DNA of 64,000 nt. Origin: Plicaturopsis crispa FD-325 SS-3 (taxonomy: Eukaryota > Basidiomycota > Agaricomycetes > Amylocorticiales > Amylocorticiaceae). Numbering within the stretch: the first letter of the stretch is position 1; every line of letters begins with the position of its first letter. Made by a program: the position numbers and the translations under genes. The notes beneath the pieces are model-generated. The model ran no database searches, was not told the origin of the DNA, and saw nothing but the letters and a program-made list of their open reading frames with translations. The DNA is taken from the NCBI GenBank assembly GCA_000827205.1, contig KN832555.1, positions 3,312,696 to 3,376,695 on the forward strand, in the 5' to 3' direction. This document shows positions 25,306 through 34,756 of the stretch, one piece after another.

Positions 25306-26866
25306 TTAGTCCTCGTGCCCCGATCCACCCCCGCTGTCATGACGCGTGAGAGTTGTTTCATGCTCTCTCTCACCCTCGCCCTCATTCTCGCCCTCATTCT
25401 CATTTTCGTTCTCGCCCTCGCCCTCGCCCTCGCCCTCGCCCTCTTCCTCGTCATCTGCCAACATGTCAAGTGCGTTGCGTGTCTCGCTATCGTCGTCCGA
25501 GTCCTCATTTTGACCATCCTGTCCAGGGAAGAATACAGCATTCCACTCGCGGAAGATGTTCTTCACGGACGTCTTGTCGTTGTTAAGGCCTTCGAGCAGA
25601 TACTTGAGGTATGTTTCGAAATCGGCACGCCAATCGATCCCGGTCTGTTTACCTTTTTCTTGAAGACAGTCGTCCGCTGAGATTGCCCATCGGGCCTTCA
25701 CAGACCAGAGATTAACGGTACGAAAATTCTAATATCGTCGATAAACGCTCACCACAACACCGCACATTGCAATAGCACCCGGCGTGATCTCCGTGCAGCC
25801 CCATAGATCACTCACGGTCTCGTTCCTGCGAGCTGAAGCCGGCGTGCCATTGGCGATCATAGCGGCTACCGCTGATTTGCCTCGAATGATGGCCGCGAAG
25901 ACCTGGGATTTGCGTGGTAAGTTGGGTGTTCGTCCTGTCAGATTTGCGCCGCCACTCACCCTGAATAAAATCGGGTTCAGAAACACATTGTGGATATCAA
26001 GTTCACCCTCGTAATCTTTGTGCAATACCTCGACGGCCCACACGCTGTATCTTTCCCGGACGGCGCCCTTTTTATCCTTGTAGGTCCTCCATCCTATGCG
26101 TTCCCGGAATTGCTTTCGAGTTTCACTGCTCGACAAGTTCGCGCTCTGCGTCTCGTAGATGTCGCTTCCTGCCTGTGTTCGTACGCGAGTCGACGTGTTT
26201 GATCGCTGTGTGGTCATGTTGGCACGGATCTATATTACAAGTCATTGACGCGCTCCATTCCCAGGTTACAGTGCATGGGACTAGCACTCACCGTATCCCA
26301 AATCCACATAGAAGGGAAATCAGGCACGTATTTTTCTGGAAGTATGTCGAGGAGGTCGTATATCTGACCCTGGATTTTTGTAGCGGTGTTTTCGAAGCGG
26401 GTAAGCTGGTTGTAATTTTTGTCAGGTAATGTGTCCGTAGTCTCGTCCTCGTTACGCAGCCAAAACATCTTCATGGTCGTGAATTTTCGGCCAATGCGTT
26501 CGATCTTGGCAATATCGTCCGCAGGGATGTCCGAACGCGCCTTCTTCTTCTTTGGCCGCCCACGACCACGCGGTTCTTCTTCGTTCTCCTTGTCCGCAAG
26601 CTGACGGCGCGTATTTTCAAGTTCTCGCAGCATCTCATTTGTCTCCTTTTGGGCGCGTCGCAAGGACTTGAAATGTAGGTAGCATTCACTTCTATTATTT
26701 CAACTGCAACTTGAACTCAAAGAGATCATCGCACCTCGTACATAGTATTTGGTGACATATCTCTGCCCAGCGCAGGCGACGAATTACGGTGGTCCGTCGC
26801 CTGAGGGTTATGGCTCTCCCCATCTTCGGAGTCGGATGACGGCGGACGCGGGCGACGTGGTGGCAT
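25306..26866 (-). CDS. Companion protein of the Plavaka-type transposon
   Basis: Five exons (26735-26866, 26292-26666, 25960-26229, 25753-25902, 25306-25695) give 438 aa with all phases consistent. The N-terminus has an AT-hook-like RGRGRPKKKKAR within a helical, charged region. The middle (IGWRTYKDKKGAVRERYSVW, then CTEITPGAIAMCGVV) has no domain I can name. The tail is a run of Glu-Gly and Glu-Asn residues encoded by a hexanucleotide repeat. It starts about 220 bp from the transposase start on the opposite strand, so the two probably share a promoter. A DNA-binding accessory role in transposition is inferred from context; some such proteins are only hypothetical in genomes. Confidence 0.6.
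25411..25440. repeat. Hexanucleotide tandem repeat (CTCGCC)5
   Basis: Five perfect copies inside the 3' end of the companion gene, flanked by imperfect copies. It encodes the Gly-Glu repeats of its acidic tail. Confidence 0.9.
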
Positions 26867-27086
26867 AATCGCTGCGTCTAGGTTTGGTCTAGGTAGGGAA
26901 AAGTCAGCTTTGTAGAATAGTAAGATGTTGCTTAGGATGTGGTTTCTAGGCTGTTTATTCGGAGGTATACGAGTCCGATGATGGCTCCACACGTGATGTC
27001 ACGAGCAGACGCGTTGCAGGTGCTGCTTTTCTTTATCTCCCCCTTTCTGCTTGTTAATTTCGAGTTATTTCAGACAATTCTGCCCT

Positions 27087-30000
27087 ATGCCGCAACGACA
27101 GACGAAAAAACTCGACCCACACCGGAACAAGCGCTGGTGCCAGTGGTGTAGCGAGTTCCGCAATTCGCGGGGATTTGCTGTTCATACAGCATCCTGTCGA
27201 GAAAGTGCCCTTCGGGACAACAGTGAACGAGAACGGAAGAGACGCAGAGTTGATGATCAGTGCAGTAGATCGGGAGAGGTGGTGAGTCCCGCTATCAAAA
27301 TCGGTGTTTGCGTACTGACCTCCTCGCAACCAGAATTCCGCAGCTACTGTCCCATCTGGGCCTTCACTCAAATATGCCGTGAATGATGTAGAGCAACGAG
27401 CAGTTGAGGACGGTAGGTGGCTTCCGTAATTTTGTTACATACAGGACTGAGAAGGAAGCTAACTAGTAGACACTCCAGCTGATACGGAATCCCATTCACC
27501 GACGAGCAGTCCAAATCCAGCCGACTCGGCCCCTCCTTCAACCTCAGAGCCTACACCTCGCTTCTACTTGAAGATCATTCCCCACCCCCATAATCCGAAT
27601 CAAGACCATATTATTGTCAACCTCGACGACGGAGTTGATCCGACAACTTGCGAAGCTTCAGATTTCGACCGCGCTCCTGTTACAGCACCACAAGGGCCCG
27701 CTCCCAAACCTTGGGCTCCATTCCGGACTCGTGCGGATTTTGAGTACACGGAGGGTGTTGTCAAAGAGGGATTGGGCCGAGACTTCGTCAACGGTCAACT
27801 TCACGGCATGCACAGCGGCTGGGCGACCGAGTCAAACATCACAATGCGAAATTACGATGACATGCTGAAGTCTTTGAAGGCTGCAAGAGAGTATGGTCTT
27901 CCGGTACGACACTCACTCATTGACGAAAAGAATTCTCGTGCTAATATAATCTGTAGTTTGTTGATGGAGAGGTTTCGGCCACTTTCGAAGAGGTCAAATA
28001 TACCTTTCCGTTTCGCTATCGCAATGTCTGGGACTGGGTCAAAGTCCTGGTCAGGGACCCTACCTTAGCACCTGTAATAAACTGGTTCCCGGTCGAGAAG
28101 TACCTCCATCAAGATGGACTCGTTACACGAGTTTACGATGAACCTCACACCGCGCGTAAATGGTACCGTGTTCAGGTGCGCTATTCAAATTAGATATGCC
28201 ATGATCGTAGTATTTACGAGCGCTTCTAAGGACTCGTTGCCCTTTCATCCGGACATTCCACACTGCTTCCTTCCACTTGTCTTTTGGCTGGACAAGGGCA
28301 NNNNNNNNNNNNNNNNNNNNNNNNNNNNNNNNNNNNNNNNNNNNNNNNNNNNNNNNNNNNNNNNNNNNNNNNNNNNNNNNNNNNNNNNNNNNNNNNNNNN
28401 NNNNNNNNNNNNNNNNNNNNNNNNNNNNNNNNNNNNNNNNNNNNNNNNNNNNNNNNNNNNNNNNNNNNNNNNNNNNNNNNNNNNNNNNNTTCTCGTGCTA
28501 ATATAATCTGTAGTTTGTTGATGGAGAGGTTTCGGCCACTTTCGAAGAGGTCAAATATACCTTTCCGTTTCGCTATCGCAATGTCTGGGACTGGGTCAAA
28601 GTCCTGGTCAGGGACCCTACCTTAGCACCTGTAATAAACTGGTTCCCGGTCGAGAAGTACCTCCATCAAGATGGACTCGTTACACGAGTTTACGATGAAC
28701 CTCACACCGCGCGTAAATGGTACCGTGTTCAGGTGCGCTATTCAAATTAGATATGCCATGATCGTAGTATTTACGAGCGCTTCTAAGGACTCGTTGCCCT
28801 TTCATCCGGACATTCCACACTGCTTCCTTCCACTTGTCTTTTGGCTGGACAAGGGCAATGTCACGAAGAGAGTCCGAATGCATCCCATGATCGTTCGCCC
28901 CGCTTTTCTACCGGGCCCGATCCGAAATGCCTCTGGGAACGGTGGCGGTCTTCTCGTCGGGTATATGCCAATAGTAGGTCCATGTTTGCTGCTCGACCTA
29001 TCAGAAAGAGCTGGCTCATAAGTTTCATAAAGATTGAAGACCCAGCCGATCCCTCTGATCGGAGCGAAGCGTCAAAAATAGTGTTCGCCAACTTCAAGCG
29101 GGAAGTATACCACAAAGTTCTCGGGGTCGTCTTCGGTCCAATGCGGGGACCAGCTAAGCACGGTGAGGCAGTGGGCTGCGGTGATACGATTGCACGCGTG
29201 CTGTATCCTGGCATACCATATCACTCGCTGGACGGCGAAGAAGCGTGCGCTCTTGCATGTTGTCGCGCCGCCCTCGCAAACTATCCCTGCCCCCGCTGCT
29301 TGGTTCACAGAGACGACCTCGATAAGATTACACAGACCTTCCCCCCGCGCACCATTGAAAACATGATGCGGACCTACCACGACGCTCTTGGTGCAAGCAC
29401 GCAAACCGAGCGCGAGGAGATACTGCGAAACCAGGGCCTGCATGCAACAGAGGTAAGGCCGAGTTTACTTGGGCTTCTTGCCACTCGCTGATCATGGTGC
29501 CGCGTCAGAATTTCTTTTGGTCGTTCCCGAATTCCTGCCCCTACAGTGGTAATAGTTACGAGACACTACATGCCGATGACGGTGGTAAAGGGGGCAAGCA
29601 CCTAATCCCTCATGTGAAAGATGTTCTTCGAGACCGTCGTCTCCTCGGACACTTGAATCAAAAGTAAGCCTGATATTCTCTTATGCCTCCTTATCCGTCG
29701 TAGTGACGGCCAACCGATAAATAGCATGCGCCAAGTCCCACGTTGGCCTGGTCTTAAACACATCAATAACTTGACAACTACCGAATATGCGGATGGTCAA
29801 GTGCATCTCGACACTTTGCGGGTAAGTATTCAAAGCTCGCTGTGTCACGGTCATCCTGCGCTACAAGCTAATGAACCCCAACCGTTACAGTGTCTCCTTC
29901 CGTGTATAGTCCAGCTTCTGCCGCGTAACTCACCGCTTGTGCACTGCATCCGCGCGTATGCCCAATTTCGAATCATGATTAGCCTGCGCTGTATCACTGA

Positions 30001-31173
30001 AGCACAAATCGAGCGCTTGCGGGGATATATTGCAGACTACGAGAAGTGGTGCAAGGTGAGCTGCCATCCGACTATTGACTGTGAAGTTAACTTGTCACTG
30101 AAAAGACCCTAATCACTAGGAAGTGACGAAGACGACACACAAGAGCTTCAAATTTCCTAAACAGCACCACACTCCCCACGTCCTCGAAGACCTCGTCGAG
30201 AAAGGTGCCACGTACAATTATTCGGCTCGTCCCGGCGAAGGATTCCATCAAGAGTCTCATGACGCCTATGAGCAGACAAATGGTAAGAATGTCGATCCGC
30301 AGGTCAGTAACAGCAGTCGAATTGATATGTTCCACGTCACTTATCGCCACCGGAATGTACAGGTAACGCGTATCGAGGAGAACAAAGAGGTTATGGCTGC
30401 GATTCGAATGGCTGTTGACGCGAGTGATAAGGCGTCGGGTACTCGTCGTGCAGAAAACACAACGGACGAGCCACGGGATAGCCCCGCCGATGATGACGCC
30501 GATGATCCGGGTGGTATTGACCGTCGTCAACATTGGGCTCTCGGGGCGTCGGATCCGTTTACTGACGCTCAATCGCTTGAGATTAGCCAGCAGGCCAACT
30601 CTGCGTTTCAGAAGTTCGACCACAAGTTACGGATGTTCCTTCAAACGAACATTCCCGACGACGCTGTTGGAACGGGGCCAATCAAGGTAAGTTATCCGCT
30701 CGTGCCACGGCGGGCGTCATTGCTGATCAAAACTTCGTGGCTAGATTCGTCCTTATAAATGTCTGTATCTCAAATACCAATCCCTTGAAGACTGGTCCGA
30801 GGCACGCGATATCATGCGGTGCAGCTCCCGCTTTCATCAGAGAGAGCGGCGCGATTGTGTCCTGGTCAACACCGAAGGGTCCGACTTGACATGTGCCCGC
30901 CTCTGTGGCCTGTTTGCCTGCTATCTGCCCTCAGGCCGGACATGCGATGTTGCCCTCGTGCAATACTTCAAGTCCACGAAGTGGAGACCACGTACAGAAT
31001 GGGCAGGATGCCGCGTCTACGAGGAAAAGGCCATCTCGCGCACTGAATTCGTCATGCTGCGATTTCTTGTCCGGGGCGTTCATATGATCCCCGCGTTTGA
31101 TTCATTGAAGCCTCCGATACATTATCTCAACGACACTGTAGATGGAGACATATTTTTACGGGCGGGAAATTAA
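27087..31173 (+). CDS. Plavaka-family transposase (apparently intact, interrupted by an assembly gap)
   Basis: Exons 27087-27281, 27334-27412, 27467-27903, 27957-28175, [artefact], 28788-28973, 29033-29452, 29509-29663, 29725-29821, 29891-30055, 30120-30686, 30745-31173. When the duplicated block around the gap is counted once, every phase matches and gives 982 aa. A 60-nt segment at 30304-30363 may be a further in-frame intron. The N-terminus has a zinc-finger-like CxxC...H...C (residues 18-37). Family hallmarks are WDWVKVLVRDPTLAPVINWF, VYDEPHTARKWY, IRNASGNGGGLLVGYMPI, DGEEACALACCRA followed by CPRC, and PRWPGLKHINN. The Plavaka family is a CACTA-related cut-and-paste group common in agaricomycetes. 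I could not assign the DDE residues with certainty. Confidence 0.85.
27933..28300. repeat. First copy of a 368-bp exact duplication flanking the gap
   Basis: Bases 27933-28300 recur unchanged at 28490-28857, directly after the run of N. The copy boundary falls exactly at the gap, which is the signature of an unjoined overlap between contigs. Confidence 0.9.
28301..28489. other. Assembly gap (189 N)
   Basis: A run of 189 undetermined bases. Because the same 368 bp lie on both sides, the gap probably represents negative sequence: the true distance is likely shorter by about 557 bp. Confidence 0.95.
28490..28857. repeat. Second copy of the 368-bp exact duplication
   Basis: Identical to 27933-28300. 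Using this copy or the first one, but not both, gives a continuous transposase frame. Confidence 0.9.
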
Positions 31174-31742
31174 TACAATTTGCCTATATCATACGTAGTG
31201 CGTGTCGCCGGATTGTAGTCGCGATCTCAAGCAAGTTCCCTGGTTCTGTAGCATCATACCTGACGGCTACCTGACGATGTCAGACCAGGCCAGATCTTGA
31301 GGTTGGGTGCGTCTGATCAGACCCTACCAGGCTATATTGTTTCATTGGGTCTGATCAGCTAAAAAATCCTTTTCCGACACGTCCCTCGTCTGTAGTTTTG
31401 TAGCAGCAGCAGCTTTTTTGGTTTTCGTATGGACTTGGTGCTCATACTCGTTACCCTCCCACTTGAATGTACCTCTTACGCTCTGTCTTTCTGGGCGTCT
31501 GCGAGATCCCGAGTTTTAGTTTCCACGGCCCTTTCAAGGCTTGCAAGCGAATGTCCAGTCGCGTCGCGTGGACTGTGCAACGCGGTAAACCTCGTGTTCG
31601 ATATCGCTGCGCAAGCGTCGCGCACTGCGCTCAACTGCGACGGCACTGTGCAGTGTGAGCGACTGCAACATTCGTGTGGTCTAACCAGGTGAAACAGACA
31701 GTACTACATACTGCGCAAGCGCAGCTCCTTCTCAAGTACAGG
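31174..31742. other. Transposon right edge and spacer
   Basis: Holds the presumed right end of the Plavaka-type element, including the perfect palindrome GTCTGATCAGAC at 31311-31322. About 390 bases of spacer without a convincing gene follow. Confidence 0.45.
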
Positions 31743-31750
31743 TATAAATA
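31743..31750 (+). promoter_or_regulatory. Possible TATA box of F-box gene A
   Basis: TATAAATA lies about 155 bp upstream of the ATG at 31905. A GT-AG pair at about 31815-31874 suggests a 5' UTR intron between the two. Confidence 0.4.
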
Positions 31751-31904
31751 TCCCACAAGGTTACATCCGACTTGCAGTACAGGAACCTACGAGTCTCCCA
31801 GTACAAGCGTAAAGGTAGGCTACTGGTAACTGGCAATACTTCAACACTAATACTTATCTGAATCTGCCTACAGGTCTTCGAGAGCTGGAGACTGCAAATT
31901 CGAC

Positions 31905-32732
31905 ATGCACATCTCTGACCTCCCGCCCGAGCTTCTGCTCGAGGTGTTCGCCCATCTGCCCCACCTAAGGTCCCTCATCGCGGCGCAGGGTGTCAATCGC
32001 GACTGGCGTCGCCTCCTGCCGCTGTCGGACATACGCCCCGCCCGTCGTGCTCTACTCGAGTTATACATGCACGCCGTCAAGTCCCCGTCTTTTCTAGCGA
32101 CGCGCGAGACGATACTTCCGCAAATCGTACCCTTCGACCGCGAGGAGTATCTCGCAAAGCTCTGCCCGGCGCCCCCGCACAGCCCGGACATGCTTCCTGA
32201 GCAGTTCAGGCTGTGGATACTCGAATGGCCTACTCGTGCTACGATCTCGCGCCTCTGGCCGGGCTATCGAGGGACCGGGGGCATCAGACAAACTCACTAC
32301 GCTGATGGAAACCTCCTATCGCCTCCGCTATACTCGACCCGCAAAAACTTCTTCGCGGATTACACTATGGAGGACTTTGATCTATACATGTCCGGCAGGC
32401 CATGGTCCTCGCCCATCCACTACGCCGTCGCCACTGTCCTGCCTATTTATCTTCTGCCCGCTGATGGATCAGGCAGTCGCAACGACTGCTTGGTTTTGGA
32501 GGTGCGCGCACCCGGACTAAAGATACCTGTGGTACACAGTGCACTAGCGGAGCAGGTGCAACAGGAGCTTTGTGGCACGGTGTGGACATTTGATGTGTAC
32601 CACGGCGCTACATCTTTTGCCGTAGAGGATGAGGACGGAACCAAACGCTTGAAAGAGCGTATACAATGGGTGGATTATCTCCGCGCATACTTGGACCAGG
32701 ATGATGCCCGTCTCACTACTCAGCCTGAGTGA
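31905..32732 (+). CDS. F-box protein A (paralogue of 42413-43243)
   Basis: Single coding exon of 275 aa. The F-box sits at the very start (ISDLPPELLLEVFAHLPHL, then WRRLLPLSDIRPARR). The rest has no recognised repeat. The inverted copy at 42413-43243 shares long stretches (LLELYMHAV, PEQFRLWILEWP, YLRA), so these two form a local paralogue pair. Presumed SCF ubiquitin ligase adaptor; substrate unknown. Confidence 0.8.
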   Translation: MHISDLPPELLLEVFAHLPHLRSLIAAQGVNRDWRRLLPLSDIRPARRALLELYMHAVKSPSFLATRETILPQIVPFDREEYLAKLCPAPPHSPDMLPEQFRLWILEWPTRATISRLWPGYRGTGGIRQTHYADGNLLSPPLYSTRKNFFADYTMEDFDLYMSGRPWSSPIHYAVATVLPIYLLPADGSGSRNDCLVLEVRAPGLKIPVVHSALAEQVQQELCGTVWTFDVYHGATSFAVEDEDGTKRLKERIQWVDYLRAYLDQDDARLTTQPE

Positions 32733-33353
32733 TCCCCAAAGATACACAGAATGTGAGTGGTGTTAGCATCATCCTGTCTGTCGTCGTCTAAATTCATACG
32801 TCCAGGATGCGGCATGCTGTTCATCAATTGCGATACCTGGGTGCTGGACGCCACCTGTACGGTGTACTTCTCAGCCAGCTACTATCGACGGCAAAAATGA
32901 GTAGAGAAATCGCTCACCTTCACGTCCGTTCAAGTAGCCCCGATCACGATGTAGGGCTGCACAAGCCATGATGATAATGGAATTACTATCATCTCGCCCG
33001 CCTTGACATCGCTTCCTTTCGTATGCTTATAGCAGCTTGACAGTGCTTGATGCTTGTCGTCCAGAAAGTATCACCCTAACTACTGTAACATGCGCAGTTC
33101 CGAGTGGTGGACCGTGGAAACCCTACGGCACCATCTCTCCCTGGCTGATTATTATAGGGCACCTTCGGACCACCTGAAGACAAAAGTGAATTGTTTTTGT
33201 GCGAGCGGGCAGATATAAAATACACTTTGCATCCAACTCTACATTTGCTTGTAATGGACTTGTAATTTCGTAGCACTCACAAGTTCCCACGGTCAATAAC
33301 TGTAGACTTTGTCTCTACCTCTTGACACTGACGACCACAACGAACGCCGCAAT
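32733..33353. other. Intergenic with promoter of the NDUFS6 gene
   Basis: About 620 bases. No gene seen. TATAAAA occurs at 33214-33220 on the plus strand, about 134 bp before the NDUFS6 ATG, and is a plausible TATA box. Confidence 0.45.
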
Positions 33354-34029
33354 ATGCTCAGCCAACGCATTGCCCTCCGTCTTGGCAGACAACTCAAGTC
33401 GTTTGCAAGGGCGGCATCCTCAACTCCCACCACGCCCACCACCTCCGCACCCACAGTCTCGCCGTCCACGACGTCCGAGCCCACCCCCGTACCGCAGTCG
33501 CCAAACTACGCTACGACCTGGTCCACACACCAGCGCTCACGCCCCGTAGCGGGCGAGAACCCGCGGTTCGAGCAGACGTTCATGGAGCTGCAGCCTAACC
33601 CGCTGAGCGCGATGGAGATGATCAACAACGAGCCTATACGGCTCGTTGCGGGACGGAAGGCGGTCTGTGACGGTGGTAAGCATGCGCTGCGCTCAATTAC
33701 GTGGACCCTGCTATAACGCGAATTGTGTCTAGGAGGAGGAGCTCTGGGACACCCGAAGATATTCATCAATGTGGTATGTGGTCTTCGCCCGTTCATCTTG
33801 CAGGGCGCGAACTTATGTCGGTGTACACAGGATCAACCAGGACCTCATCCTTGCGGGTATGTGCGTCGAACAGAATGTGTACTCACGAGACTTACATTTC
33901 TTGTCCGTGTTTCGTCTCCAGATACTGGTATGTTTATTCACTCTCCGAATTGAAGTTGTCGCTAACCTGGCTTGCTGTAGCGGTATTCGTTTTGAGAAGG
34001 ATCCTCACCACCATGGCCACGGCCATTAG
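33354..34029 (+). CDS. NADH:ubiquinone oxidoreductase 13-kDa subunit NDUFS6, mitochondrial
   Basis: Accessory zinc-binding subunit of the peripheral arm of respiratory complex I. Five exons (33354-33675, 33733-33773, 33831-33856, 33922-33927, 33981-34029) give 147 aa. The N-terminus (MLSQRIALRLGRQLKSFARA) is an Arg/Ser/Ala-rich presequence for mitochondrial import. The C-terminal zinc site is intact: VCDGGGGALGHPKIFINV, then HPCGYCGIRFEKD (Cys, His, Cys, Cys). Exon 4 is only 6 nt (ATACTG) and supplies the Tyr and part of the last zinc Cys in CGYCG. Without it the frame and zinc site are lost. The tail is His-rich (HHHGHGH). Confidence 0.93.
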
Positions 34030-34756
34030 ACTCCTTGTCCATTCCACTTTGACGCATAATAAATTTGTGATGGCATATCCACAACTCGGTGCCAGCCCTG
34101 GTTAGACCTACGCTCAATCTTCCAAGCGGAAACTCACGCAAGATGGTTTTGAATCCCAATGTGTAGCAGCGCCGTCTTTGTACAAGCCGGTCAAAGCGTA
34201 AAAATACAATGGTCTGATCTACTAAAACGCCGGCTCTGGAATATGCAACTATGTAAGTAAAGTAAGCTTGGACGGGGGGTAATAATAGGTGAGAAGAAAA
34301 CCCGGGCAGGCGAGGGAGGGGAATGAAAGCATAGAGACAGCAGTCTACGCCGCGACGGGGCAAGGGTCAAGAAAAACGCAGCCAACGATGCAGGGGTGGG
34401 TTAAACCACCACATTAAACCGGTAAAGTCGCCTGCCTGCCTGCGAATGGAAGGGAAAACCACCTGGGGTTGTTGTTGTGAAGTAAGAGTAAGAGTAAGAT
34501 GCAATGCGACGTGCGACGGGGAATAATGAAGATGTGCAGCAGACGGCCTAGGGGGGTGGATTGTAGCGATGACAATGAGTGGATGAGCGTAGTGGCAGCA
34601 AGTTCAGCGAGAGCTCCGGGGTGGGTGAAGGGTAAAGAAAAAAGTGACGGGCGGAAGGGGTGGACGAAGTGCATAAATATACCGAGGAAACTGATAAATG
34701 AGTGTGCGGGTTCTGAGAGAGTTCATGGTCAATGCGCTGAAGAATATACAGAGGGC
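34030..34756. other. Convergent intergenic region
   Basis: About 730 bases between NDUFS6 and the Crk1-like kinase, which converge. Minus-strand frames here are downstream of the kinase stop and look like 3' UTR, not a gene. Confidence 0.5.

Larger units (their letters stand above)
24565..31355. mobile_element. Plavaka-type (CACTA-like) DNA transposon, approximate limits
   Basis: Contains a transposase gene (+) and a divergent companion gene (-) starting about 220 bp apart. The limits are approximate. Near 24565-24610 there is CTGATCGGCC, CTGGTAG and GTGATCAGAC. The reverse complement of 31300-31355 has CTGATCAGACC, CCTGGTAG and GTCTGATCAGAC in the same order. I read these as degraded terminal inverted repeats. 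No clean target duplication was found. A 189-N gap with a false duplication lies inside the transposase. Confidence 0.6.

Noticed and set aside
28114-28625. Frames containing runs of unknown residues
   Set aside because: They read through the N gap and the duplicated block; they are assembly artefacts.
30304-30363. A definite intron in the transposase
   Set aside because: It has GT-AG borders but is 60 nt and in frame with readable codons both ways, so it cannot be decided from sequence alone.
31429-31692. An 87-codon plus-strand frame with a hydrophobic start
   Set aside because: No conserved feature, and it lies between the transposon edge and the F-box TATA. Likely chance.
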